This document shows positions 33,599-43,769 of a stretch of DNA of 64,000 nt, piece after piece. The translations under genes were made by a program, and so were the position numbers. The notes below the pieces were generated by a model that had not been told where the DNA came from, ran no database searches, and was given only the letters and a program-made list of their open reading frames with translations. Position 1 is the first letter of the stretch, and the number at the start of each line of letters is the position of its first letter. The DNA is from Noviluteimonas lactosilytica (lineage in GTDB: Bacteria > Pseudomonadota > Gammaproteobacteria > Xanthomonadales > Xanthomonadaceae), in assembly GCF_020866925.1 (NCBI RefSeq), contig NZ_JAJGAK010000001.1:682001-746000 (forward strand), read 5' to 3'.

Positions 33599-36500
33599 TC
33601 AGGCCGGCTGCAACCCCGCGTCAATCGCCTCCCCCCGCACGATCGCCGGCGAATCGCGCCGCACCCGATACGCCCACGCATACAACGTCGGCAGCACGAT
33701 CAGCGTCAGCAGCGTCGCCACCGACAGGCCGCCCATGATCGCCCACGCCATCGGGCCCCAGAAGGTCGAGCGCGTCAGCGGGATCATCGCGAGGATCGCG
33801 GCGAGCGCGGTCAGCACGATCGGGCGGAAGCGGCGCAGCGTGGAGCCGACGATCGCTTCCCACGGCGCGATGCCCTGCGCGAGGTCCTGGTCGATCTGGT
33901 CGATGAGGATCACCGAGTTGCGCATGATCATGCCGGCGAGCGCGATCGTGCCGAGCAGCGCGACGAAGCCGAACGGCACGCGGAAGATCGCGAGGATCAG
34001 CGACACGCCGATCATGCCGAGCGGCGCCGTGGCCACCCCCAGCGCGGTCTTCTTCATGTCCTGCAACTGCATCATGAGCAGCACGAGGATGATGCCGATC
34101 GCGAGCGGCACCACCGCGCCGATCGACTGTTGCGACTTCGCGCTCGACTCCGACGCGCCACCGACTTCGATGCGATAGCCGAGCGGCAAGTCGTCGACGA
34201 TCTTCTGGATGTCGGGCCACACGCGCGCGGTGACGTCCGGTCCTTCCGCGCCGACGACGTCCGCACGCACGGTGACCGTCGGCACGCGGTTGCGGCGCCA
34301 CAGGATGCTCGACTCGCTGCCGAGTTCGATGCGCGCGACTTGCGACAGCGCCACGTACTTGCCGTCGCGCGTGTACAGGCGCACGTCCTTGATGTTGTCG
34401 AGGTCGGTGCGTTCGCCGATTTCCAGGCGCGTGACGACATCGATCAGCTGGTCGTCTTCGCGGTATTGCGTGCTCGCATGGCCGGAGAGCGAGTTTTGCG
34501 TGGTGTCGGCGATCTGCTTCGACGACACGCCGAGCGCGCGCGCCTTGTCCTGGTCGACGATCAGGCGCACGGTCTGCAGGCGTTCGCCGAGATCCGAATT
34601 GACGTCGCGCGTGGCCGGGTCCTTGCGCAGCACGGCTTGCACTTGCTCGACGATGGCCGCGAGTTTTTCGGTGTCCGGCCCGCTGATGCGCAGGCGCACC
34701 GGATAGCCGACCGCGGGGCCATTCTCGAGGCGCCCCACGCGACCGCGGAGGTTCGGGAAGTCTTCGCGCATCATCTTCTCGATGCGCGCGTACACGCGCT
34801 CGCGCCCTTCCTCGCCGTCCTTCGTCATCACCATGACCTGGCCGAAGTTGGTGTTCGGCAGCTGCACGTCGAGCGGCAGGTAGAAGCGCGGGCTGCCCAT
34901 GCCGATGTAACCGGTGACGGCTTCGACGTCGGGATCCTTGCGCAGCTTTTCTTCCAGGCGCGTGACGGCGCCTTCGGTGGCTGCGATGCTCGCCGCTTCC
35001 GGCAGCCACAGGTCGACCATCAGTTCGGGGCGGCTCGACGCCGGGAAGAACTGCTGCGGCACGGCCTGGAAGAGCGCGAGCGCACCGACGAACATCGCCG
35101 CCGTCCAGCCGAGCACGAGACCGCGACGCTTCAGGCAGGCTTCGAGCAGGCGGCGGAACATGCCGTAGAACCCGCGATGCGTGTCGATCGCATGGTCGTG
35201 CGCGTGCGCGCCCTGCTTGTTCGCATTCTTCTTGTGTTCGGGCAGGAGCTTGTAACCGAGGTACGGCGTGAACAACACCGCGACGAGCCACGACAGGATC
35301 AGCGCGATGCCGACGACCTGGAAGATGGAGATCGTGTATTCGCCCGCGCTCGACTTCGCAAGGCCGACCGGCAGGAAGCCGACGGCCGTGATCAGCGTGC
35401 CGGTGAGCATCGGGAACGCGGTGGCGGTGTAGGCGAAGCTCGCCGCGCGTACGCGGTCCCAGCCCTGTTCGAGTTTCAGCGCCATCATCTCGACCGCGAT
35501 GATCGCGTCGTCGACGAGCAGGCCGAGTGCGATGATCAGCGCGCCGAGCGAGATGCGCTGCAGATCGATGCCGAGTGCGTACATGACGAGGAACGTCATC
35601 GCCAGCACGAGCGGGATCGACAACGCGACCACGATGCCCGTGCGCCAGCCGAGCGAGAGGAAACTCACCGCGAGCACGATGACGATCGCTTCGGCGAGGC
35701 TCTTGGTGAACTCGTGCACCGAGTCCTGCACGACCTTCGGCTGGTTCGACACGGCGTGGATCTCGACGCCGACCGGCATCGCGGCCTGCACGCGCGCCAC
35801 CGCCGCGTCGAGGTCGCGGCCCATGCGGATGACGTCGCCGCCTTCGCGCATCGCGATGGCGAGGCCGATCGCGTCCTTGCCGTCGAAGTGCATCTTGCTT
35901 TCGACCGGATCGGTGTAGCCGCGATAGATGCGCGCGACGTCGCCCAGGCGCACGCTGCGCCCGTTGGCCTGCAGGCCGATGTCGGCGATGGCTTCGACCG
36001 AATCGAACTCGCCGGTGATCTTCAGCGCGACGCGCTGCGGGCCTGCCTGCACGATGCCGGCCGGCGCCATCGCGTTGGTTTCGCGCAGCGTATCCTCGAC
36101 GATGCGCGGGTCGAGGCCCAGCGAGGCAAGCTTCGCGGACGACGTCTCGACGAAGATCTTCTCTTCCTGCATGCCGATGTACTGCACCTTGCTGACATCG
36201 GGCACGCGCAGGAATTCATCGCGCGCCTGATCGACGAACTTGCGCAGCTCCGCGTACGAGAACCCATCGCTCGTGAACGCGTACAGGTTGCCGAAGGTGT
36301 CGCCGAATTCATCGTTGAACGCAGGACCCTGCACGCCCTCGGGCAACTCGCCCTTCGCGTCGCCGAGCTTCTTGCGGATCTGGTACCACACGTCCGCGAC
36401 GCGCTCGGGCGGCACTTCTTCGCGCAGGCTGACGGTGATCTGCGAGTAACCTGGCTTGGAGAAGCTCGACAGGTAATCGACTTCGGCGACTTCCTGCAGC

Positions 36501-36721
36501 TTGCGTTCGATGCGGTCGGTGACCTGCTGCGCGACCGCATCCGCGTTCGCACCCGGCCACTTGGTCTGCACGACCATCGCCTTGACCGTGAAGCTCGGGT
36601 CTTCCGCCTGGCCAAGATGGTGCCACGCGAAGAGGCCGCCCGCGCCGAACAACAGCATCAGGAACAACACGAATTGCGGATGGGCGATCGCCCACCGCGA
36701 GAGGTTGAAGGACTTGAGCAT
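33599..36721 (-). CDS. RND multidrug efflux permease (AcrB/HAE1-like)
   Basis: Inner-membrane RND pump of 1040 aa. It starts MLKSFNLSRWAIAHPQFVLF with the first helix, followed by the large porter domain and repeated RND topology. The proton-relay pair lies in helix 4 as LGLLVDDAIIAVEMM, and the second half has the equivalent AGMIMRNSVILIDQI. The ATG at 36721 shares one base with the TAA of the adaptor gene (TAATG), so pump and adaptor are coupled. No outer-membrane TolC-type gene is adjacent. Substrates unknown. Confidence 0.95.
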   Translation of the reverse strand: MLKSFNLSRWAIAHPQFVLFLMLLFGAGGLFAWHHLGQAEDPSFTVKAMVVQTKWPGANADAVAQQVTDRIERKLQEVAEVDYLSSFSKPGYSQITVSLREEVPPERVADVWYQIRKKLGDAKGELPEGVQGPAFNDEFGDTFGNLYAFTSDGFSYAELRKFVDQARDEFLRVPDVSKVQYIGMQEEKIFVETSSAKLASLGLDPRIVEDTLRETNAMAPAGIVQAGPQRVALKITGEFDSVEAIADIGLQANGRSVRLGDVARIYRGYTDPVESKMHFDGKDAIGLAIAMREGGDVIRMGRDLDAAVARVQAAMPVGVEIHAVSNQPKVVQDSVHEFTKSLAEAIVIVLAVSFLSLGWRTGIVVALSIPLVLAMTFLVMYALGIDLQRISLGALIIALGLLVDDAIIAVEMMALKLEQGWDRVRAASFAYTATAFPMLTGTLITAVGFLPVGLAKSSAGEYTISIFQVVGIALILSWLVAVLFTPYLGYKLLPEHKKNANKQGAHAHDHAIDTHRGFYGMFRRLLEACLKRRGLVLGWTAAMFVGALALFQAVPQQFFPASSRPELMVDLWLPEAASIAATEGAVTRLEEKLRKDPDVEAVTGYIGMGSPRFYLPLDVQLPNTNFGQVMVMTKDGEEGRERVYARIEKMMREDFPNLRGRVGRLENGPAVGYPVRLRISGPDTEKLAAIVEQVQAVLRKDPATRDVNSDLGERLQTVRLIVDQDKARALGVSSKQIADTTQNSLSGHASTQYREDDQLIDVVTRLEIGERTDLDNIKDVRLYTRDGKYVALSQVARIELGSESSILWRRNRVPTVTVRADVVGAEGPDVTARVWPDIQKIVDDLPLGYRIEVGGASESSAKSQQSIGAVVPLAIGIILVLLMMQLQDMKKTALGVATAPLGMIGVSLILAIFRVPFGFVALLGTIALAGMIMRNSVILIDQIDQDLAQGIAPWEAIVGSTLRRFRPIVLTALAAILAMIPLTRSTFWGPMAWAIMGGLSVATLLTLIVLPTLYAWAYRVRRDSPAIVRGEAIDAGLQPA

Positions 36722-37818
36722 TACGTGCGCTCCGGCTGGCGCTTCGGCGCGATGTCCGTGCGCACCTTCTGGTTCGGATGCAGCATGTGCACGCCCGCGG
36801 TGACGACGAGTTCGCCGTCGGCAAGACCGCGGCTGACGAGCACGCCGTCGTTCTGCGCCTGCGCGAGCACGACCGGACGCAGCGACACGCGCGAGGTCTT
36901 CGGATCGACCACCCACACATTCGGCTTGCCGTGCGGATCGTAGATCGCGGTCAGCGGAAGATGGCGCAGCGTGCCGGTGACGGGGAGCGAGACGTGCAGC
37001 TTCGCGGTCATGCCCAGGCGCAGCGCGTCGTCGGCGCCGAGCACGGTGATCTTCGCGGTGTAGGTGCGCGTCGCGGCGTCGGCGTCGGGCGCGAGTTCGC
37101 GCAGGCGGCCGACGTAGCGATGGCTCGGATCGGCCCACAGCTCGACCGACAGCGTGCGTGCGGTGCGCAGTTCGTCGACGCGCGATTCGGCGACGTTGAC
37201 GAGCAGCTCGCGTTCGCCGCGTTCGGCGACGCGTGCGACGACCTGGCCCGGCGACACGACCTGCCCCGCTTCGCCTTCGATGCTCGTCACCACGCCCGCG
37301 ACGGTCGAACGCAATGTCGTGTAGCCGGCCTGGTTGGCGACGACGCCGTTGTTCGCCTGCGCTGCACGCAAGGCTTCCTGCGCGGTGCGCAGGTTCATGC
37401 GCGCCTTGTCGAGTTCCGAACGCGAGACGTATTGCTTGTCGGCGAGTTGCATGAAGCGCTGGTAGTCGCCGCGCGCCTGTTCGTACTGGCTCTGCGCGGA
37501 CGCGACCTGGCTGCGCGACGCGTTCGCGTTGAGCACCGCGTCGGTCGGATCCAGGCGGAACAACACGGTGCCCGCCGCGACGGTGTCGCCGACTTCGACC
37601 ATGCGTTGCTGGATGCGACCCGACACCATTAAACCGAGCGCGGCTTCGCGGCGCGCGCGGATTTCACCGGAGTACGTGGCGCCGACGCCTTCGCCCGCGG
37701 CGCCGATGCGCACGGCGCGCACGGGGCGGATGTCTTCGGCGGGTGCGGCTTCGCTCGCGCAACCGGCGAGCGTGGCCAGGGCAATGACGACGGGAACGAC
37801 GTGGGCGACACGGAACAT
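36721..37818 (-). CDS. RND efflux periplasmic adaptor (membrane fusion protein)
   Basis: A 365-aa MFP/HlyD-family adaptor, probably a lipoprotein (lipobox LATLAGC near residue 16). Barrel-sandwich and hairpin parts are visible: GEIRARREAALGLMVSGRI, VEVGDTVAAGTVLFRLDPTD, a coiled coil (ARMNLRTAQEALRAAQ) and ANQAGYTTLRSTVAGVVTSI. It links the inner-membrane pump at 33599 with an outer-membrane channel. The ATG at 37818 is chosen because the signal starts there. Confidence 0.95.
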   Translation of the reverse strand: MFRVAHVVPVVIALATLAGCASEAAPAEDIRPVRAVRIGAAGEGVGATYSGEIRARREAALGLMVSGRIQQRMVEVGDTVAAGTVLFRLDPTDAVLNANASRSQVASAQSQYEQARGDYQRFMQLADKQYVSRSELDKARMNLRTAQEALRAAQANNGVVANQAGYTTLRSTVAGVVTSIEGEAGQVVSPGQVVARVAERGERELLVNVAESRVDELRTARTLSVELWADPSHRYVGRLRELAPDADAATRTYTAKITVLGADDALRLGMTAKLHVSLPVTGTLRHLPLTAIYDPHGKPNVWVVDPKTSRVSLRPVVLAQAQNDGVLVSRGLADGELVVTAGVHMLHPNQKVRTDIAPKRQPERT

Positions 37819-37838
37819 GGGGGAACCTGCGAAAGGAA

Positions 37839-38045
37839 TCAGTCGGCGGAAGGAGGAGGGACCTCCGGGCGCGCATCCCTGCGCGGCCCGCCACGCTGCG
37901 CGGGGGAACGCAGCACGGCCCAGAGTTCGGCGATGGAGTGGAACGGCCGCGCTTTCCCGGTCCGCACGTCCTCGACGACGCCGTCGACGCCGTCGCGGCC
38001 TTGCCGATAGATGCGAACCACGAAGGAACGGATGGGGGAGGTCAC
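37839..38045 (-). CDS. Small protein of unknown function
   Basis: A 68-aa protein starting at GTG 38045, with a compact motif (SFVVRIYRQGRDGVDGVVED, then GKARPFHSIAELWAVL). Similar small proteins of this pattern occur in proteobacteria without known role; this recollection is not checked. It ends 20 bases before the adaptor start and is probably on the same transcript as the RND system. Confidence 0.65.
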   Translation of the reverse strand: MTSPIRSFVVRIYRQGRDGVDGVVEDVRTGKARPFHSIAELWAVLRSPAQRGGPRRDARPEVPPPSAD

Positions 38046-38117
38046 GCCGGGGCTCCGGGGAGGTCACGGAGAGGGTGGATGGGCGTGGGAGATTTATTGG
38101 CTACGGATTGGAAATAG

Positions 38118-38240
38118 GCGGGGAAACGGGAAACGAAGAGCGGGAAACGGGAGGGTGAGCGCCGCTTCGGCTGATGGTCCTGCGAGCCGAAGCGAAGGCC
38201 TGCTCTCCCGTTTCCCGCTCTTTGTTTCCCGTTTCCCCGC
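38118..38240. repeat. GGGAAAC-arm inverted repeat, copy B
   Basis: Best-preserved copy: 36-base arms (38118-38153 and 38205-38240) pair with one mismatch. Inside is a second inverted repeat, GCTTCGGCT (38164-38172) with AGCCGAAGC (38185-38193). The element ends 5 bases from the stop of the regulator at 38246. Confidence 0.92.
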
Positions 38241-38245
38241 TCTTG

Positions 38246-41200
38246 CTACTGCTTCACCGCCTGGAACAGCCGCTCACTCACCGCCGACGGCTGCAATCCC
38301 AACGTGATCGACAGGATCTGCCTCAGCCGTTGATACGCGGCGATCGCCTCGCTGCGCCGGCCCTGGCGGTCGTAGCAGCGCATGAGGCCCTGGTAAAACG
38401 ATTCGATGGCGGGGTCGGCATCGATGCCGCGCATGTAGGCGGCGATGGCCGCGTCGTCGTTGCCCTCGCGCTCGAACTTCTCGGCCTGGCGCGCGAGCGC
38501 GTGGATGAAGCGGCCGCGCAGGCGCTCGCGTGCCGCGACGGGCCAGGCTTCGCCTTCGTCTTCGACGAGGAAGGCGCCACGGTAGAGTTCGAGCGCGCGC
38601 TGCAACGGTTGCTCTTCCGCGTTCGCGTCGTGGCGATGCGCGGCCGCCTCCGCCGACGCGAGCGCCTGGTCGAATGCGAACACGTCGACCCACATGCGAT
38701 CGGCCGCCAGCGAAATACGCCCGCCGCGTTGTTCGATCGCCGCCGCATCGCCGAGCAACATGCGCAGGCGCAGCACCGTCGCATCGAGCGCACGCGCGCC
38801 GGCATCGCCCTCCTCGTCCGGCCACAACGCATCCAGCAAGCGTTGCTCCGACACGCTGCGCCCGCCGAGCGCGATGATCGCCTTCAGCAATGCGAGCGTC
38901 TTCTTCGGCACCTTGCGCGAGAACGCGAGCGGTTGGCCGTCGCGCAGGACTTCGAAACGGCCGAGCGTGCGCACTTCGAACGGCCACGGCCAGCAGCGCG
39001 CGTCGGGGTCCGGTGCGCGCAGGTGGAATTCGCGAATCGCACGGCGCGCCTCGCCTTCCGCGATGCCGAGCTGCAACGCGGCGCCGTAGACCTCCGACAG
39101 CAAGGTGGGGTGCGTGCGCACCATGAACGCGCCCTGGTGCGCGTTCCGACTGGCGACGCTGCGTTCGATCAACGGACGCGCCTGTTCGATGCCGAATCGA
39201 CGCAGCGCGATCCAGGCCTCCAGCGCATCGCAACCGAAGAGGTGCCGGTGGAGCGACGTGCCTTCGACGATCTCCCGCGCACGCGCGAGGATCGGCGCGA
39301 CGTCCGCGTCGTGGTCCGCTTCGAACTCGCATACCGCGTGCAGCAGGCGCGCGCCGAAGCGCAGCCACACCGGTCCGTACTCGTCCATCTGCGGCACCAT
39401 CTCGCGCGCGATGCCGACGGCCGATTCGTATTCCTGGCGGTGGATCGCGATCCAGGCGCTCACCGCGGCATCCAGCGCGCGATCGAGCTTGCGCGCGAAC
39501 GTCCAGTACGAAGCGGCCTGCACGCGCTCGGCCTCGGCGGTTTCCGGATCGCCGGCGCACAGCGCGACGATCGAACGACCGAGATGGATGAAGATACGCA
39601 GCGGCGGCAGCAACAACGCGTTCCTGTCGGCGATCGTCCGCGCTTCGTCGTAGTGCCGCATCGCTTCGACGTCGCGGCCCTGCTTGTCGCGGAAGTGCGC
39701 GAGTTGCAGCAGCCACAACGCGTGGTAGGTGGGCGTCAGCGTCTCGTCCGCGATCCACGGCGCGACCATCGCGGTGATGCGCTCGGCGTCGTCCGACAAT
39801 CCGCTGGTCTGGTAGTGCGCGAGCAACAACGTCGCCGCGTCGACGCGCGGATTCACGGGGATGTCGTCGCGCTGCAGCAGCACGTTGATGCGATTGATGC
39901 AGGCGTCGGTCAGCGCGGCGTCCGGTCGCTGGTAGCTCAGCGCGAACAGCAGCGCGGCGTTCACGCGCAACTCGGCGGCCGCCGCGGGAAATGCGGGCGG
40001 ATCGTCCAGTTCCGGCAGCAGCAAGTCGATCCAGCGGTCGACCTGCCCGTGGTCGAACTCCAGGTAATGCGTGGCGAGCACCGCACCGATCGCGAGCACG
40101 CGTCCCAGGCGCTCCGCTTCGCCGAAGCGCGCATGCGCGACTTCGAACAATGCGCGCGCCTGCAACGCCGCGAACGGCGACAGGGCGACGCCATGCCACA
40201 ACACCAGCCACGGCGAGGCATCCTGCACCTGCGGCGGCATCACGTCGAACCACGCCTTCAACGTCTGCACGCGCCCTTGTTCGAGCAGCAGCGGCGCGAA
40301 GCGCAGGACGAGCGCCGCGGCGGTCTGCCAGTCGCGGCCCGCCGCGGCGCAGTCGAAGGCGGCTTCGATCTGGCCGCCCTCGGCGAGCAGCGCGACGGCC
40401 TCGCGTCGAACGGCGAGCAGCGCGTCGGGATCGAGCGCGTGTTCGAGTTCCTGCACGAGGTAGGCGCGGAACAGGTCGTGGAACTGGTAGGCATCGCCGC
40501 GTCGTTCGACGAACAGGCGCTTGCGATAGAGTGTCTCGAGCGTGTGCTCCGCGTTCGGATCGTTGGCGATCATCGCGGCCTGCGCGGGCGTCGCGCGCGG
40601 CAGCAACGCAATGCGCATCAATTGTCCGCGCACGCCTTCCGGCAAGGCCCCGACGATCTGCGCGGCGAAGTACGCGAACAACACGTCGCGCCCCTCCCCG
40701 TCCGGCACCGACACCTCGGCGCCGTTGCGCTTCACCTGTTCGAGCGTGAGCACCAGGCCGACCGGCCAACCGTCGGCGTGCGCGTGGACGCTGCGCAGCG
40801 TCGCTTCATCGAGTTGCTGGCGCATCGATGCGATGCCGCGCGTCTCGTCGAAGGTCAGCCGCAGTTCGTCCCAGTCGAGCATCGCGATGCGGTCCGTCGC
40901 GCGCAGGCCCGCGCACTCGGGCGGCGGTTCGCCGCGCGAGGTCGCGACGATCACCACGCGCTCGGGGACTTCGCGCGCGATCGCTTCGAGCAACGCATGC
41001 AGCGGGGCGCCGGCGGGAAGCTCGTGGTAGTTGTCGAAGACGATCGCCGCGGGCACCTTCAAACGTTCGAACAGCGAACGGAAGTACACGCGCGCGAAGC
41101 CTTCCGGATCGGCCGCATGCTCGGTCGTGAACGGCGGCAGCGGTGCGTCCTTCTTGCGCGCGGCGGGCACCGCGCGACCGAGGTAATGGAAGAACGTCGC

Positions 41201-41407
41201 GAGGTCGCGGTCGCCGGAATCGACCTGGTACCAGATGCCGCCGACCTTGTGCGCCTGCAGCCAGCTCGCGACCAGCGCGGTCTTGCCCGCGCCGGGCGGA
41301 CCGACGACCCACACCACCGGGCGTTGCGCGTCATCGAGGCGCGCGAACAGGCGTTCGCGCGGCAGCACCTGGTGGATCTTCGGCCGGGTGAGTTTCGCTA
41401 GCGGCAC
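38246..41407 (-). CDS. MalT-like STAND ATPase with C-terminal SARP-type DNA-binding/BTAD module
   Basis: A 1053-aa regulator. The N-terminal STAND ATPase has Walker A VGPPGAGKTALVASWL (about 35-50) and conserved IVFDNYHEL and ATSR segments like MalT. A long helical TPR-like region covers about 330-800. The C-terminus holds an OmpR-like winged helix (RTLGRFEVLRDGQP, ALLKAIIALGGRSVSEQRLL) and a bacterial transcriptional activator domain (VDVFAFDQAL, IESFYQGLMRCYDRQGRRSE). In classical SARPs the DNA-binding module is N-terminal; here it is at the far end, and the LuxR domain of true MalT is absent. Ligand and targets are unknown. Confidence 0.9.
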   Translation of the reverse strand: MPLAKLTRPKIHQVLPRERLFARLDDAQRPVVWVVGPPGAGKTALVASWLQAHKVGGIWYQVDSGDRDLATFFHYLGRAVPAARKKDAPLPPFTTEHAADPEGFARVYFRSLFERLKVPAAIVFDNYHELPAGAPLHALLEAIAREVPERVVIVATSRGEPPPECAGLRATDRIAMLDWDELRLTFDETRGIASMRQQLDEATLRSVHAHADGWPVGLVLTLEQVKRNGAEVSVPDGEGRDVLFAYFAAQIVGALPEGVRGQLMRIALLPRATPAQAAMIANDPNAEHTLETLYRKRLFVERRGDAYQFHDLFRAYLVQELEHALDPDALLAVRREAVALLAEGGQIEAAFDCAAAGRDWQTAAALVLRFAPLLLEQGRVQTLKAWFDVMPPQVQDASPWLVLWHGVALSPFAALQARALFEVAHARFGEAERLGRVLAIGAVLATHYLEFDHGQVDRWIDLLLPELDDPPAFPAAAAELRVNAALLFALSYQRPDAALTDACINRINVLLQRDDIPVNPRVDAATLLLAHYQTSGLSDDAERITAMVAPWIADETLTPTYHALWLLQLAHFRDKQGRDVEAMRHYDEARTIADRNALLLPPLRIFIHLGRSIVALCAGDPETAEAERVQAASYWTFARKLDRALDAAVSAWIAIHRQEYESAVGIAREMVPQMDEYGPVWLRFGARLLHAVCEFEADHDADVAPILARAREIVEGTSLHRHLFGCDALEAWIALRRFGIEQARPLIERSVASRNAHQGAFMVRTHPTLLSEVYGAALQLGIAEGEARRAIREFHLRAPDPDARCWPWPFEVRTLGRFEVLRDGQPLAFSRKVPKKTLALLKAIIALGGRSVSEQRLLDALWPDEEGDAGARALDATVLRLRMLLGDAAAIEQRGGRISLAADRMWVDVFAFDQALASAEAAAHRHDANAEEQPLQRALELYRGAFLVEDEGEAWPVAARERLRGRFIHALARQAEKFEREGNDDAAIAAYMRGIDADPAIESFYQGLMRCYDRQGRRSEAIAAYQRLRQILSITLGLQPSAVSERLFQAVKQ

Positions 41408-41446
41408 GTCGATCCCCTCTCCAGGACCAGGCCGCGATGATACGCC

Positions 41447-43561
41447 TCAGTGCGCTTTCGGTGGCGGGGCCATCTTGACCCCCGCGTCGGCGAACGCGCC
41501 CAGGATCATCAGGCGCAGGTCGCTCGCGATGCGTCGCCGATCCATGCCGGGCACGAGCTCGATCCAGTAGATCAGCGCGAAGCGCAGCCCGTTGTCGGCG
41601 AACTCCTCCAGCAGCACCGTCGGCTCCGGATCGTCGCGCAACTGCCCGTGGCGTTCGGCCGCCTCGCGCATCGCGTCGGACACCGTGCGCGGATCCGAAT
41701 CGCCGTCGACGACCACCGCGAGCGACTGGCGCTGCACGCGCGTCCGGAAGGTCACGTTCTTGACGTTTTCCTCCATCAGCACCGAGTTCGGAATCAGCGT
41801 GTCGGCGCCGTCGGCGTCACGCACCACCGACGTGCGCAGGTCGATGTCCACGACCTGCCCGCGCAACGCGCCCACTTCGATCACGTCGCCGAGCCGGAAC
41901 GGGCGCTCGAGGAGCACCAGCACGCCGCTGATGAGATTCTTGAACAGCGATTGCATCCCGAAGCCGATGCCGATCGCGACCGCGCCGCCGATGAACGCGA
42001 ACGCGGCGAGCGGAATGCCCGCGATCACGAGGCTCCCGAGCACGCACGCGGCGATCAGCAAGGCCAGGATCCAGCGCCGCATCAAGCGCACGCGACCATC
42101 GTCCATGCCGCTCCGGCGACGCCAGCGTTCCCACCACTTCGTGAGCTTCACCGCGAAAAACAGGCCCACCACCAGCAGTAGCGGCGCCTGGATCACCTTG
42201 CCGACGATGACGCCGCGCGGCGCCTGGGTCTTGCGCCCGTCGACCTCGATTTCCTGGTTGACGGTGAACAGTTCGAAGTTCCAGAACCGCGACACTCCGT
42301 CGCGCACGAACGCCCAGCCCAAACGGAGGCGTTCGCGCCAGCCATAGATGCTCGCGCGTTCGTCGAAGTCCGCGCGCATGCGTTCGACGAGATCGATCAG
42401 GCGGTTCTCGTCGAAGCGCGCGAGTTGCACCATGCGGATGCGTTCGTCGAAGACATCGCGCAACGCGCGTTTGTCCGCGGCGTCGGGCGCGTCGGGGTTC
42501 TGCGCGAGTTCGGTCGTCAATCCGCCGCTGCGCGCGAGCAATTGGTCGGACAGCGTGTCGAGGTAATCATGGCGACGCTGCAGGCGCTGGATCAGCTCCG
42601 GGCCGTGGCGCGCCGCATCGACGAGCGCGCTCTCGTCGTGGTCGCGGTAAAAGCGCAATGCCGTCTGCCAGGCGATCTGCTCGGTGGAGAGGTTGAGGAG
42701 CGCTTCGCGTGCGAGCTCGAGGTCGATGTCGGCGTTGGCGATGCGTTCCTTCAGGAGTTCGAGTTGCAGCGGCGGCAGGCTGGGCGGTGCGCTAGCGAGT
42801 TCGTTGCGCGCGCGCTCGCGGGCGACGACGGTCGCGCCCATGTGGCGGCGCAGTTCGTCGCCGCGCGCGCGCAGGCGCGCGTCGACGGCCGCGGCGTCGG
42901 CAGGCGTGACGGCCACTTCGCGCCCGCGCGTCTGCGCAAGCCGCGCGGCGATGGCGTCGCGTTGCGCTTTCGCGTAGGCCTGCTGCACTTCGCCGAGGCG
43001 GATCATCATGTCGACTTCGGCGGTCGCCGATTCGACTAGTTCGGCTTCCAGTTTCATCAACGCCTGCACGTCGGGTGCGGCCCCCTGGTCGGCCAGCGTG
43101 CGCTGCGCGGCGACGCGGTTGGCGAGCTGCGTGGCCATCGACGTGCGTTCCTGCTCGAGCAGCGCATGGCGGCGCTCGCCGCTCGCAAGCTCCTCGTCGA
43201 TGCGCTGGAGGTCGCGTCGCAGGTCGTCGAGCGCCAGCACGCCTTGCGGCGGCGGCGCCTGCGTGCGTGCGGGATTCTCGCTGAGGCGTTGCACGTCGCG
43301 GATCGCGAGCACCATGTCCTGGCGACGCTCGAGCGAGGCGAGCAGCTGGCGGCGCAGGAAATCGGCGCGGTCCTGGGAGAGGGATTCGGTCGAGGGGCCG
43401 AGCTGAGCGCGCAAGGCATCGACGCGAATGGCGAGCGCGTTGGTCGATGCCGGCGCTGGCGCTGGTGCCGGCGCGGACGGTGGTGTTTGCGCGTGCGCGA
43501 GACAGGCCATCAGGCCCAGTGCGAGGCCAATGATCCAGCGGGGAAAGACGTGCTCGGTCAT
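41447..43561 (-). CDS. MscS-family mechanosensitive channel (MscK/MscM-like)
   Basis: Large MscS-type channel of about 704 aa that would protect against osmotic downshock. A signal peptide (cleavage near LAHAQ) and a Pro/Ala stretch lead into a long helical periplasmic region (about 40-390). Membrane helices follow (about 430-550), then the pore-lining TM3 and start of the beta domain IGFGMQSLFKNLISGVLVLL and RPFRLGDVIEVGALRG. The C-terminal vestibule domain reaches residue 700. The ATG at 43561 fits the signal peptide best; an in-frame TTG lies at 43570. Confidence 0.92.
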   Translation of the reverse strand: MTEHVFPRWIIGLALGLMACLAHAQTPPSAPAPAPAPASTNALAIRVDALRAQLGPSTESLSQDRADFLRRQLLASLERRQDMVLAIRDVQRLSENPARTQAPPPQGVLALDDLRRDLQRIDEELASGERRHALLEQERTSMATQLANRVAAQRTLADQGAAPDVQALMKLEAELVESATAEVDMMIRLGEVQQAYAKAQRDAIAARLAQTRGREVAVTPADAAAVDARLRARGDELRRHMGATVVARERARNELASAPPSLPPLQLELLKERIANADIDLELAREALLNLSTEQIAWQTALRFYRDHDESALVDAARHGPELIQRLQRRHDYLDTLSDQLLARSGGLTTELAQNPDAPDAADKRALRDVFDERIRMVQLARFDENRLIDLVERMRADFDERASIYGWRERLRLGWAFVRDGVSRFWNFELFTVNQEIEVDGRKTQAPRGVIVGKVIQAPLLLVVGLFFAVKLTKWWERWRRRSGMDDGRVRLMRRWILALLIAACVLGSLVIAGIPLAAFAFIGGAVAIGIGFGMQSLFKNLISGVLVLLERPFRLGDVIEVGALRGQVVDIDLRTSVVRDADGADTLIPNSVLMEENVKNVTFRTRVQRQSLAVVVDGDSDPRTVSDAMREAAERHGQLRDDPEPTVLLEEFADNGLRFALIYWIELVPGMDRRRIASDLRLMILGAFADAGVKMAPPPKAH

Positions 43562-43606
43562 GGTCGCCAAGCCTGGAGTCAGCGCGACAACAGATTGCCC
43601 ACTTAT

Positions 43607-43757
43607 AGGGAAACGGAGAATGGCGGGGAAACGGGAAACGGGAAACGGGAGGTCACGCCCCCTTCGGCCGATGGTCCCACCGGCCGAAGCGAAGCCCTCC
43701 CTCCCGTTTCCCGCTCTTCGTTTCCCGTTTCCCGCGCTTGCTTATCCCGTTTCCCGC
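43607..43757. repeat. GGGAAAC-arm inverted repeat, copy C
   Basis: Left side of GGGAAAC units (43607-43651), core CTTCGGCCG (43662-43670) with CGGCCGAAG (43681-43689), right side of GTTTCCC units to 43757. Each side carries an extra unit compared with copy B, so the arms expand by the repeat unit. It ends 12 bases from the stop of the aminopeptidase at 43770. Confidence 0.88.
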
Positions 43758-43769
43758 TGTCGGAGGCGC

